NCBI RefSeq assembly: GCF_029168315.1
Contig: NZ_JARGYD010000022.1
Coordinates: forward strand, 1 to 19,048
DNA from: Psychromarinibacter halotolerans
GTDB taxonomy: Bacteria; Pseudomonadota; Alphaproteobacteria; Rhodobacterales; Rhodobacteraceae
Length of the DNA stretch: 19,048 nt
Direction: 5' to 3'
Below the pieces are notes generated by a model that worked only from the letters and a program-made list of their open reading frames with translations, searched no databases and was not told the origin of the DNA. The position numbers were made by a program, and so were the translations under genes. This document shows positions 9,057 to 15,844 of the stretch, piece by piece (within the stretch, counting starts at the first letter, position 1; every line of letters begins with the position of its first letter).

Positions 9057-9938
9057 CTAGCGGTAGAGCGTCGCCATCAGGTTGCGAACGTTGCGCATCG
9101 GCCCCTCGGTGCCGGTGACGATGCCCGCGATGTCGTCATCCTGCATGACCTTGTCCAGCGCGACCGGGCGGCCGTTCAGGAAGGCGATGCGGCTGACAAG
9201 CCGGATGCCGTGGCTGTAGTCGGCGTATTCCTCGCCATGGACCAGGCTGAGCGGCTGGATCGGGCTGCCGTTCGAGCGGTGCCAGCCGTAGATCGCCACG
9301 CGGCCGGGCTGCTTGCGCAGGCGTTCCGAGATCACGAGATCCTTCTTGATCCCGGCGACCAGCGCGGCCGGATGAAGGCCCAGCGGACCGGCCTGACCTT
9401 CGACGGTGGTGTTGTGCCGTTCGAAGTAGCTGGTGGTCGTCATCGCCGCGCCCGGTTCCATCGGGTTCGGAGCAAGGCGCACCTCTGCCTGTTCGTAGAT
9501 CGTGTCGACCATCGCGGGCGTCGGCAGGATGAACCCCATCTGGTCCGCGATCCGGGCGGCGGAGGCCATGCCCAGCGGGACGCGGACGTAGTCGTCGTCA
9601 TCGCCAACGGCCAGATAGTCCGGCGTCACGCAGATGGTGATCTCCATCTGCCGTCCGTTTACCACGCCCGTCATCGTCACCGGGACGAGATCGCGCATGA
9701 AGGCGGGCATGTTGCCGCCGAGAATTTCGCGTTCCAGAACGGCGTCGCGTTCGACCCCGCTTAGGTTCATCACCGAATTGACGACCGTGGAACCGCCCTG
9801 AGAGCTGTTCTTCCGATGCGGCATCAGCTTGGTGAGTTTTTGCAGGCAAAGTCCATGCCCACTGCCGGCCTCTGCCGGTGCTGTGACTGCCAGCGACAAT
9901 GCAATCGCCAGCGAGCCCAGGAATCCTAGCCTCGTCAT
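9057..9938 (-). CDS. Exported protein of unknown function with a WH...H...YxDYSHG motif
   Basis: A 293-aa protein with a clear signal peptide (1-24, cleaved after PAEA). I do not recognise a named family. The most conserved-looking stretch is residues 216-247: IYGWHRSNGSPIQP, then SLVHGEEYADYSHGIRLVS. Clustered His220, His234, Tyr238, Tyr241 and His243 look like a catalytic or metal-binding site, which is inference. DYLAVGDDDDYVRVPLGM (107-124), rich in Asp, is another candidate ligand region. It is convergent with the two exported-protein genes and encoded 173 nt from them, so shared function is plausible but not proven. The ATG is preceded by GTAGGGG almost without spacing, so the Shine-Dalgarno is poor. 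A nested inverted repeat lies 30-112 nt upstream of the start. Confidence 0.75.
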   Translation of the reverse strand: MTRLGFLGSLAIALSLAVTAPAEAGSGHGLCLQKLTKLMPHRKNSSQGGSTVVNSVMNLSGVERDAVLEREILGGNMPAFMRDLVPVTMTGVVNGRQMEITICVTPDYLAVGDDDDYVRVPLGMASAARIADQMGFILPTPAMVDTIYEQAEVRLAPNPMEPGAAMTTTSYFERHNTTVEGQAGPLGLHPAALVAGIKKDLVISERLRKQPGRVAIYGWHRSNGSPIQPLSLVHGEEYADYSHGIRLVSRIAFLNGRPVALDKVMQDDDIAGIVTGTEGPMRNVRNLMATLYR

Positions 9939-10360
9939 CCCCTACGTGCCTTCTGTCCCAACTAACCGCGCCTAAACCCCGCAACACCGCGTCGGCGGAT
10001 GTCCCCACATCCGTCAAAGCGTTTAGATGTCCCGTGGGCGGATTAGGCGCCTCATTCCGTATGCAACCAGAAGGCGCTTGTAGCCGGGTTATGTCAAGTT
10101 TGTGTAAATCGCCTTGGCGGGAATCCGCCCGACCGATGGCGGGTGATCGCCTTTATTAACAAGGGTTGCGGGGCTTTTCGGGGTTGAGTCAACCTAAGCG
10201 TTAGCGGTTGTGCGAGGTGGGAATCGGAACGGTTTGGCGCGGTCTTGCGTTGAGTCCGGCCCGCAAGCCTGTGGCGGGTTCGTCACGGATAAATCCAGAA
10301 AATGTCCCGGATTCAAAACCCTAACATGCCGGCCCTGACAGGGGGCGAAGAGCCCGCCCG
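9939..10360. other. 422-nt divergent spacer with structured element, no gene seen
   Basis: Between the exported-protein gene (minus) and topoisomerase IB (plus). It has more A/T-rich tracts than its surroundings (for example TTATTAACAAGG near 10153). Besides the nested inverted repeat at 9968-10050, a short GGCGG-GAAT-CCGCC hairpin lies at 10116-10129. Small reading frames here lack coding character. Promoters for both genes must be here, but I cannot place them. Confidence 0.4.
9968..10050. repeat. Nested inverted repeats with alternative pairing
   Basis: Outer arms GCGCCTAA (9968-9975) and TTAGGCGC (10043-10050) are perfect 8-bp complements. Inside is a hairpin CGGATGT-CCCC-ACATCCG (9996-10013), extendable by a C:G pair and a wobble. 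CTAAAC (9972-9977), part of the left arm, can alternatively pair with GTTTAG (10021-10026), so two mutually exclusive folds are possible. On the minus strand the element sits just upstream of the exported-protein start at 9938. Confidence 0.6.
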
Positions 10361-11371
10361 ATGACCGGACCGATTCCCCGCGCCGCCGGTCTTCCCGATG
10401 CCGGGGCAGGTCTTTGCTATTTCCCCGACGACCGGCCCGGCATTAGCCGAATCCGCCGCGGCAAGGGGTTCAGCTATCGTTCCCCGGACGGAACGACCAT
10501 CCGCGATACCGCGGAACGAAAGCGAATCGCCCTGATCGCGGTGCCTCCGGCCTATGAAAGGGTCTGGATCTCTCCTCTTTCCAACGGCCACTTGCAGGCC
10601 ACCGGACGCGATGCGCGCGGGCGCAAGCAGTACCGCTATCACCCCGACTGGACGGCGCAGCGGGCGGCGCGGAAATACGCGCAGCTGGCGGCCTTCGGCG
10701 AGACACTGCCCCGCCTGCGCGCCCGCATCGCCGAGGGGCTGCGCGCCGCGCCGGGGTCGCAGGACCTGGCGGTCGCGGCGGTGCTGGCGCTTTTGGACCG
10801 TGCGGCGATCCGGGTGGGCGGCGTGGATTACGCGCGCGACAACGAAAGCTATGGTGCGACCACGCTTCTGCCGGACCACGTGCGGTTCGGGAAAGACGGC
10901 GTGACGCTGGATTTCCCCGGCAAGGGCGGCACCCAGATCACCTGCCGTCTGCACGGCAAGCGGTTGGAGCGCGCCCTGCACAAGGTCCACGATCTGCCGG
11001 GGGCCGAGCTGATCTCGTGGATCGACGAGGACGGGCAGCCGCGTGGCGTCCGGTCGGATCAGGTGAACGCGCTGATCGCGGAGGTCTGCGGCGAGGGGAT
11101 GACGGCGAAGACCTTCCGGACATGGAACGGCACCCACGCCGCGTTCTCCTGTGCGTGCCGGCTTGACGCGCCGCGGATCGCCGACCTGACCGAGGCCGCG
11201 GCAGAGCGGCTGGGCAACACGCCGGCCATCGCCCGGACCAGCTATGTCCATCCCGAGGTGATTGCGCTGGCCGGGGCAGAGGACCGCAGTCGCCGCCTGT
11301 CGCGGCTGAAACCAAAGGACCGGCACGGATTGAAGGCCGGCGAGGCGGAACTGATCGCGTTTCTGGAATAG
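10361..11371 (+). CDS. DNA topoisomerase IB (poxvirus type)
   Basis: A 336-aa bacterial type IB topoisomerase, which relaxes supercoils through a 3'-phosphotyrosine intermediate without ATP. The N-terminal domain (about 20-100) has RRGKGFSYRSPDG, IRDT, IALIAVPPAYERVWISP and GHLQATGRDARGRKQYRYH. The catalytic domain shows Arg151 (AIRVGG), Lys188 in the beta-hairpin GKGG, Arg253 (KTFRTWNGTHA) and the nucleophile Tyr295 in LGNTPAIARTSYVHP. The length is normal (viral enzyme about 314 aa). The start is the ATG at 10361; it has only a diffuse purine run upstream. The gene stands alone between a long spacer and the tungstate operon, whose start is 73 nt downstream. The residue assignments are by motif alignment from memory. 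Confidence 0.94.
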   Translation: MTGPIPRAAGLPDAGAGLCYFPDDRPGISRIRRGKGFSYRSPDGTTIRDTAERKRIALIAVPPAYERVWISPLSNGHLQATGRDARGRKQYRYHPDWTAQRAARKYAQLAAFGETLPRLRARIAEGLRAAPGSQDLAVAAVLALLDRAAIRVGGVDYARDNESYGATTLLPDHVRFGKDGVTLDFPGKGGTQITCRLHGKRLERALHKVHDLPGAELISWIDEDGQPRGVRSDQVNALIAEVCGEGMTAKTFRTWNGTHAAFSCACRLDAPRIADLTEAAAERLGNTPAIARTSYVHPEVIALAGAEDRSRRLSRLKPKDRHGLKAGEAELIAFLE

Positions 11372-11376
11372 CCCGC

Positions 11377-11410
11377 GCATTATCGCGGTGGATTATCCTG
11401 CATTATTGTG
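11377..11410. promoter_or_regulatory. Candidate operator: three ATTAT repeats before tupB
   Basis: GCATTAT (11377-11383), GGATTAT (11390-11396) and GCATTAT (11400-11406) are spaced 13 and 10 nt apart in the 73-nt gap before tupB. The last is also the left arm of an imperfect palindrome, GCATTATTGTGC. An A/T-rich triplet in a GC-rich genome is a plausible promoter/operator for an oxyanion-responsive regulator. It does not match the E. coli ModE box as I recall it. Confidence 0.4.
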
Positions 11411-11444
11411 CTTTTCTTCCCGGCAGAGGGAGAAATAGCACTTC

Positions 11445-12152
11445 ATGACCCCGGATGGCAGCATTCTGGCGCAGGCCTTCAGCCTGATTTTGGCGTGGGA
11501 TCCAGCCCTTGCCGAAATCATCGGCCTGTCGTTGCGCGTTACGCTGACCGCCGTGCTGGTGTCGTGCCTGATCGGTTTGCCGCTGGGCGCTGCGGTGGGC
11601 GCGTTCCGGTTTCCGGGGCGGGCCGTGCTGGCGGTGCTGATGAACGCGCTGATGGGACTGCCGCCGGTGGTCGTCGGTCTTGTCGTTTACCTGATGCTGT
11701 CGGCGTCCGGTCCGCTGGGCGTGTTGCAGTTGTTGTATACGCCCACGGCCATGATCATCGCGCAGGCGATCCTTGTGGCCCCGATCGTCGCGGCGCTGAC
11801 GCGGCAGACGGTCGAGGACCTGTCGCAGGAGTATTCCGAACAGTTCGCGTCGCTTGGCGTGGGGCCTCTGGCGCGGGTCGGCGCGCTGCTGTGGGACGCC
11901 CGCTACAGCCTGTTGACCGTGGCGCTTGCGGGGTTTGGCCGCGCGGTGGCAGAGGTTGGCGCCGTGATCATCGTGGGGGGCAACATCAACCATGTCACAC
12001 GGGTGATGACCACGACGATCGCGCTGGAGACGTCGAAGGGCAATCTCGATCTGGCGCTTGCGCTGGGTGTCGTGCTGCTGGCGCTTGCGCTGGCCGTGAA
12101 CGCGGCCGTCATGACGATCCGCGCGTCGGCGGGACGGACCGTCTATGCTTGA
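11445..12152 (+). CDS. tupB: Tungstate-type ABC transporter permease
   Basis: A 235-aa inner-membrane permease of a binding-protein-dependent oxyanion importer. About five to six hydrophobic helices are seen, including VTLTAVLVSCLIGLPLGAAV (29-48 region), PPVVVGLVVYLML, IIAQAILVAPIVAAL and a C-terminal LALALGVVLLALALAV. The cytoplasmic coupling loop that contacts the ATPase is SLGVGPLARVGALLWDARY, followed by GFGRAVAEVGAVIIVGGNI, a segment typical of TupB/WtpB-type permeases. The start ATG has GAGGGAGA about 11 nt upstream. Its stop lies 8 nt inside the ATPase gene, which suggests translational coupling. Tungstate rather than molybdate is inferred from the TupA partner and the B-C-A gene set. 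Confidence 0.9.
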   Translation: MTPDGSILAQAFSLILAWDPALAEIIGLSLRVTLTAVLVSCLIGLPLGAAVGAFRFPGRAVLAVLMNALMGLPPVVVGLVVYLMLSASGPLGVLQLLYTPTAMIIAQAILVAPIVAALTRQTVEDLSQEYSEQFASLGVGPLARVGALLWDARYSLLTVALAGFGRAVAEVGAVIIVGGNINHVTRVMTTTIALETSKGNLDLALALGVVLLALALAVNAAVMTIRASAGRTVYA

Positions 12153-12912
12153 GCTGGTCCAACCCCGCGCCGAGACCGAGGACATGCCGCTGCCAGAGCC
12201 GGTGTTGACCGCGCGGGGCGTCAGCTATGACGCTGGCGGGCGCAGGCTGGTGTCCGGTGTGACGGCGGGCATCCGGCCGGGGCGGCGCACGTTGGTGATG
12301 GGCGCGAACGGGGCGGGCAAAAGCCTGTTCCTGCGTTTGCTGCACGGATTGATCCAGCCTACAGAAGGCGAGGTGCTGTGGCACGGGCGGCCGCTGGACC
12401 GCAACGCACGGCGCGCGCAGGCGATGGTGTTCCAGCGCCCCGTGATGCTGCGCCGGTCCGTGCTGGGCAACCTGCGGTTCGCGCTGGGCGTTCGTGGCAT
12501 CCGCGGCAGCGAACGCGCGCATCGTGTGGCCGAGGCGCTGGAGCGCGCGCGCCTGACCGATCTGGCCAACCGCCCCGCCCGTGTCCTGTCCGGTGGCGAG
12601 CAGCAACGGCTTGCCATTGCCCGCGCCCTGTCCACCGCGCCCGAGGTTCTGTTCCTCGACGAACCCACGGCCAGCCTTGACCCCGCCTCGACCCATGCGG
12701 TCGAGGAGCTGGTGAACGCCGCGCACGCTGCGGGCGTCGCCATCGTCATGATCACCCACGACGCGGGGCAGGCCCGGCGGCTGGGGGATGACGTGATCTT
12801 CATGCACAACGGCCGCATCGCCGAGTACGGACCCGCCGGTCGCGTTCTCGACATGCCCCGGTCCGCGGCCGCGAAGGCGTGGCTGGACGGGCGGCTGTGC
12901 CTTTCCGATTGA
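12145..12912 (+). CDS. tupC: Tungstate-type ABC transporter ATP-binding protein
   Basis: A 255-aa ABC ATPase that powers the importer from the cytosolic face. It has Walker A GANGAGKS (53-60), Q-loop Gln97 (VFQRPVML), signature LSGGEQQRLAIARAL (148-162), Walker B VLFLDEP (168-174), D-loop SLDP, and switch His205 (MITHD). It lacks the C-terminal TOBE domain of ModC (the protein ends soon after residue 250), which suits TupC/WtpC-type short ATPases. The start at 12145 overlaps tupB by 8 nt. An internal ATG at 12184 (MPLPEPVL) is a possible shorter start. The gap to tupA is 31 nt. Tungstate versus molybdate selectivity resides in the binding protein. Confidence 0.92.
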   Translation: MLELVQPRAETEDMPLPEPVLTARGVSYDAGGRRLVSGVTAGIRPGRRTLVMGANGAGKSLFLRLLHGLIQPTEGEVLWHGRPLDRNARRAQAMVFQRPVMLRRSVLGNLRFALGVRGIRGSERAHRVAEALERARLTDLANRPARVLSGGEQQRLAIARALSTAPEVLFLDEPTASLDPASTHAVEELVNAAHAAGVAIVMITHDAGQARRLGDDVIFMHNGRIAEYGPAGRVLDMPRSAAAKAWLDGRLCLSD

Positions 12913-12943
12913 CCCTACCCAAAGACCCAAGGGAGACGACCCA

Positions 12944-13771
12944 ATGATCAGACGCGCCTTTCTCGGCCTTGCCGCGGCGCTTGCCTTCAGCGCGCCCGCG
13001 CTGGCGCAGGACGATAGCTTCATCATCGTCCAGTCGACGACATCGACCCAGAACTCGGGACTGTTCGACTATCTTCTGCCGATCTTCACCGACAAGACCG
13101 GGATCGAAGTTCGCGTCGTCGCCGTCGGCACCGGGCAGGCGATCAAGAACGCGGCGAATGGCGACGGTGATGTGCTGTTCGTCCACGCCAAGCCGGCCGA
13201 AGAGAAGTTCGTCGCCGATGGCGACGGGGTCGAGCGGTTCGACGTGATGTACAACGACTTCGTTATCGTCGGTCCGGCAGGCGACCCTGCGGGTGTGGGC
13301 GGCATGTCCGATGTGACCGCCGCCATGGAGATGATCGCCGAGGCCGAGGCCCCCTTCGCGTCGCGCGGGGACGACAGCGGCACCCACAAGGCCGAGCTGC
13401 GCCTGTGGGGCGAAACCGACGTCGACATCTCCGCCGCGTCGGGCGGCTGGTACCGCGAGACGGGGTCGGGCATGGGCGCGACGCTGAACGCCGCGACCGG
13501 CATGGGCGCCTACGCCCTGACCGACCGCGCCACGTGGATCGCGTTCGGCAACAAGGGCGACTACGTCATCCAGGTCGAGGGCGACGAGAAGATGTTCAAC
13601 CAGTACGGCATCATCCTTGTGAACCCCGAGACGCACCCGAACGTGAAGGCCGACCTTGGTCAGCAGTTCGTCGACTGGATCATCTCGGCCGAGGGGCAGG
13701 ACGCCATTGCTGCCTACACGGTCGATGGTCAGCAGCTCTTCTTCCCCAACGCCAATTCCGGCGCGATGTAA
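12944..13771 (+). CDS. tupA: Tungstate-type periplasmic substrate-binding protein
   Basis: A 275-aa periplasmic protein with a signal peptide (1-21, ALA before QDD). The TupA hallmark TTSTQNSGLF appears at 32-41, where conserved Thr/Ser residues bind the oxyanion. Other family segments are VVAVGTGQAIKNAANGDGDVLFVHA, YNDFVIVGP, FASRGDDSGTHKAELRLW and GMGATLNAATGMGAYALTDRATW. These match the tungstate-binding family rather than ModA. A GGGAGA Shine-Dalgarno precedes ATG 12944. It is last in the tupB-tupC-tupA operon and followed 17 nt later by a strong intrinsic terminator. Tungsten would supply W-dependent formate dehydrogenases or related enzymes, none of which are in this window. Affinity for tungstate versus molybdate cannot be decided from sequence. 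Confidence 0.94.
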   Translation: MIRRAFLGLAAALAFSAPALAQDDSFIIVQSTTSTQNSGLFDYLLPIFTDKTGIEVRVVAVGTGQAIKNAANGDGDVLFVHAKPAEEKFVADGDGVERFDVMYNDFVIVGPAGDPAGVGGMSDVTAAMEMIAEAEAPFASRGDDSGTHKAELRLWGETDVDISAASGGWYRETGSGMGATLNAATGMGAYALTDRATWIAFGNKGDYVIQVEGDEKMFNQYGIILVNPETHPNVKADLGQQFVDWIISAEGQDAIAAYTVDGQQLFFPNANSGAM

Positions 13772-13788
13772 GGTCTGCTGTCCGAACT

Positions 13789-13829
13789 GCCCCGGCGCGC
13801 GCCTCAGACACGCGCGCCGGGGCCCTTTT
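13789..13829 (+). terminator. Intrinsic terminator of the tup operon
   Basis: A perfect 13-bp stem, GCCCCGGCGCGCG (13789-13801) with CGCGCGCCGGGGC (13811-13823), a 9-nt loop and then CCTTTT (13824-13829). It starts 17 nt after the tupA stop. On the other strand there is no U-run, so it serves mainly tupA while also sitting between convergent genes. Confidence 0.9.
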
Positions 13830-13844
13830 GCCGGTGGAGCGCTG

Positions 13845-14717
13845 TCAGCGCGACAGCCAGCGCACCGCGCCCGCGTCCGTCAGATCGTAACCGCCGAGTG
13901 CGTCTGCCTTCGCACGGAAACTGTCGGACCGGGTGAAGGTCATCAGCCGCTGAAACGGCGGTGTGAACCACGCGCGCCGGTCGACCAACAGGTCGTAGTT
14001 TTCCTCAACCAGCGGCACGAACCCCAGACCGAACTGGCGCGCCATCGCGCCGATGCCAAGCGCCGCTTCGGCCTCGCCCGCCGACACGGCGGCAGCGGCA
14101 TCGCTTTCGGTGCGCGCCACGGTGCCGCTGGGCACCAGATCGTCGCGTGTCATCCCGGCCTCTGCCAACAGCCTGTCCAGCAGCGCGGCGGCGCCGGCGC
14201 CGTCCTGCCGCAGCGCGACACGGCGGCCCTTCAGATCCGCGATACCCTTGACCGCATCGGCGATCTGCGGCGCCAGCAGGATGCCGCGCGCCCGCACCGC
14301 CCACCCGATCAGCACGCAGCCGGCCAGTCCGCGTGCGGTCACGGTGCCGACGTTCCAGCCGCCGTCTTCGGGCACGTGCATCCCGGCCGCTGCAGCGTGT
14401 CCACCGGCGAAGCGGTCCAGCCCGTCAAGGCTGCCATCCGTCAGCGTTGCAAGCCCGGCGCCGCTTTCGCGGATCGCCCAGTCCAGCAGCGGATCGTGCG
14501 AGCCCGCGACCACATCCGGTCGCGGCCCGGCCACGCCGCCGTCGCCGCCCTCGATCCACGTATGGATCTCATCGGCGGGGAACAGCAGCTTGCCGGTGAT
14601 GCGGCGGTGCGGGATCTCGTCGGCGGCGGCAAGGTCATAGACCTTGCGTTCGCGCACCCGCAAAAGCTCGGCCACTTCCTTGGTGGTCAGGTATCGCGGC
14701 TGGTCCGTATCGGGCAT
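13845..14717 (-). CDS. One-component regulator: excisionase-type HTH plus PBP-like sensor
   Basis: A 290-aa cytosolic protein with no signal peptide. Residues 9-56 form a MerR/excisionase-like helix-turn-helix with wing (YLTTKEVAELLRVRERKVYD, then ITGKLLFPADEIHTWIE). Residues about 75-288 resemble a periplasmic-binding-protein fold of the kind fused to such HTHs in molybdate/tungstate-linked regulators: GSHDPLLDWAIRES, ADLKGRRVALRQDGAGAAALLDRLL, SDAAAAVSAGEAEAALGIGAMA, FVPLVEENYDLLVDR. It likely binds tungstate or molybdate and controls the convergent tup operon, which is inference from context. The ATG at 14715-14717 is chosen because it precedes the HTH directly. Upstream in-frame extension would run through the tRNA-Arg gene. 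A GCTGTC/GACAGC inverted repeat overlaps its stop (13841-13857). Confidence 0.88.
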   Translation of the reverse strand: MPDTDQPRYLTTKEVAELLRVRERKVYDLAAADEIPHRRITGKLLFPADEIHTWIEGGDGGVAGPRPDVVAGSHDPLLDWAIRESGAGLATLTDGSLDGLDRFAGGHAAAAGMHVPEDGGWNVGTVTARGLAGCVLIGWAVRARGILLAPQIADAVKGIADLKGRRVALRQDGAGAAALLDRLLAEAGMTRDDLVPSGTVARTESDAAAAVSAGEAEAALGIGAMARQFGLGFVPLVEENYDLLVDRRAWFTPPFQRLMTFTRSDSFRAKADALGGYDLTDAGAVRWLSR

Positions 14718-14800
14718 CTGTCGGGGTGTCTCGGTGCGGTGAAGTGGACAGAATGACCCGCAGCGCCGGGAACGGCAAGGGCGGGTGTCACAGATCCGCG

Positions 14801-14877
14801 TGGTGACCCCGGCAGGATTCGAACCTGCAACCTGCCCCTTAGGAGGGGGCTGCTCTATCCAGTTGAGCCACGGGGCC
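14801..14877 (-). tRNA. tRNA-Arg (anticodon CCU)
   Basis: A 77-nt cloverleaf on the minus strand. The acceptor GGCCCCG pairs with CGGGGTC, and discriminator A and CCA are encoded. The D-arm is GCTC...GAGC, the anticodon stem is GCCCC/GGGGC around the loop CTCCTAA (anticodon CCT), and the T-arm is GCAGG-TTCGAAT-CCTGC. It decodes AGG, a rare arginine codon in a GC-rich genome. It lies between the regulator start and the phosphatase gene. Confidence 0.97.
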
Positions 14878-14977
14878 ACGCAGACAGCGTGATAGTCCAG
14901 TCGCTGTCTTCTGTCATCCGTAAACTCCCCGCAGATTGCCACCTGCGCGGGACCGTGGCGGGTGCTACGGTTCGGGT

Positions 14978-15736
14978 ATGAGCCTGTTGCGAAAACTCTT
15001 CGGCGGTCGCGGACGCACGACGACGCCTGACGCGGCCACGCTGTCGCGGCCCGCACCCGACGGGGCGTTCTATGCCATCGGTGACATCCACGGATGTGCC
15101 GGGAAGCTGAGCGCGCTGATCGACCACGTCAACACAGAGGCGCCGGATGCGCCGCTGGTCTGCGTCGGGGACTACGTGGACCGCGGAGAGGCCTCTGCCG
15201 AGGTGCTGCGCCTGCTGATGGATCTGCCGTCGACCCGGCCCGGGCCGGTGATCTGCCTTGCGGGAAACCACGAGGCGATGCTGCTGGATGCCCTGGACGA
15301 CCCGGACCGCAGCGCGGCGCGGTGGCTGCGCCACGGCGGGCTTCAGACGCTGGCCAGCTTCGGTGTCGCGCCGGGCGGGTCGGGCGAGGGCGACGCAATG
15401 GCGCGGCGGCTGCGCGCGGCGATGGGGGACGAGATGCTGGACTGGGTGCGCGCCCGGCCCGCGTGGTGGCAAAGCGGCAACGTCGCGGTGGTTCACGCCG
15501 CCGCCGACCCGTGGCTGCCGATGGCGGCACAAGCGAACAGCACCCTTATGTGGGGCCACCCGGAGTTCCGGCGCATGGCGCGGACCGACGGCGTGTGGGT
15601 CGTGCACGGGCACACCATCACGGACCAGCCGCTTGTCGCGGATGGCGTCATCTCGATCGATACCGGCGCCTATGCGGGGGGGCCACTGACACTGGCCCGG
15701 ATCGCGGACGACGGCGTGACCTTCGCGGGCGCCTGA
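14978..15736 (+). CDS. PPP-family metallophosphoesterase
   Basis: A 252-aa calcineurin-like phosphoesterase of the bacterial serine/threonine phosphatase or ApaH-like group. Dinuclear metal motifs appear in order: GDIHG (35-39), GDYVDRG (64-70), GNHE (96-99), a metal-binding His173 (VVHAA), and VHGHT (209-213). The substrate may be a phosphoprotein, a phosphorylated metabolite or a diadenosine polyphosphate. Sequence alone does not decide, and the length is shorter than E. coli ApaH (about 280). I chose ATG 14978 because it immediately precedes a plausible N-terminus. An earlier in-frame start at 14936 lies in the region near the tRNA-Arg gene. The gene is head-to-head with the tRNA-Arg gene and 108 nt before the hydrolase gene. 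Confidence 0.88.
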   Translation: MSLLRKLFGGRGRTTTPDAATLSRPAPDGAFYAIGDIHGCAGKLSALIDHVNTEAPDAPLVCVGDYVDRGEASAEVLRLLMDLPSTRPGPVICLAGNHEAMLLDALDDPDRSAARWLRHGGLQTLASFGVAPGGSGEGDAMARRLRAAMGDEMLDWVRARPAWWQSGNVAVVHAAADPWLPMAAQANSTLMWGHPEFRRMARTDGVWVVHGHTITDQPLVADGVISIDTGAYAGGPLTLARIADDGVTFAGA

Positions 15737-15828
15737 TCCTTCCGCGAGGACCGCGCCGTCAGCGCATGGACAGTCGCATCCGGGGTGGTCTAACCTGCGT
15801 CCGGCAGGCGGACCCTTACCCGCCGCAT

Positions 15829-15838
15829 GGGGGAGGAC
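15829..15838 (+). promoter_or_regulatory. Strong Shine-Dalgarno selecting a GTG start
   Basis: GGGGGAGGAC ends 6 nt before GTG 15845. The upstream in-frame ATG at 15827 has only pyrimidine-rich sequence ahead of it and overlaps this motif, so GTG 15845 is preferred. Confidence 0.65.
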
Positions 15839-15844
15839 GGGTCG

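Noticed and set aside
14756..14786. ACCCGC/GCGGGT stem downstream of tRNA-Arg
   Set aside because: A six-bp stem with a 19-nt loop and no U-run is too weak to call a terminator.
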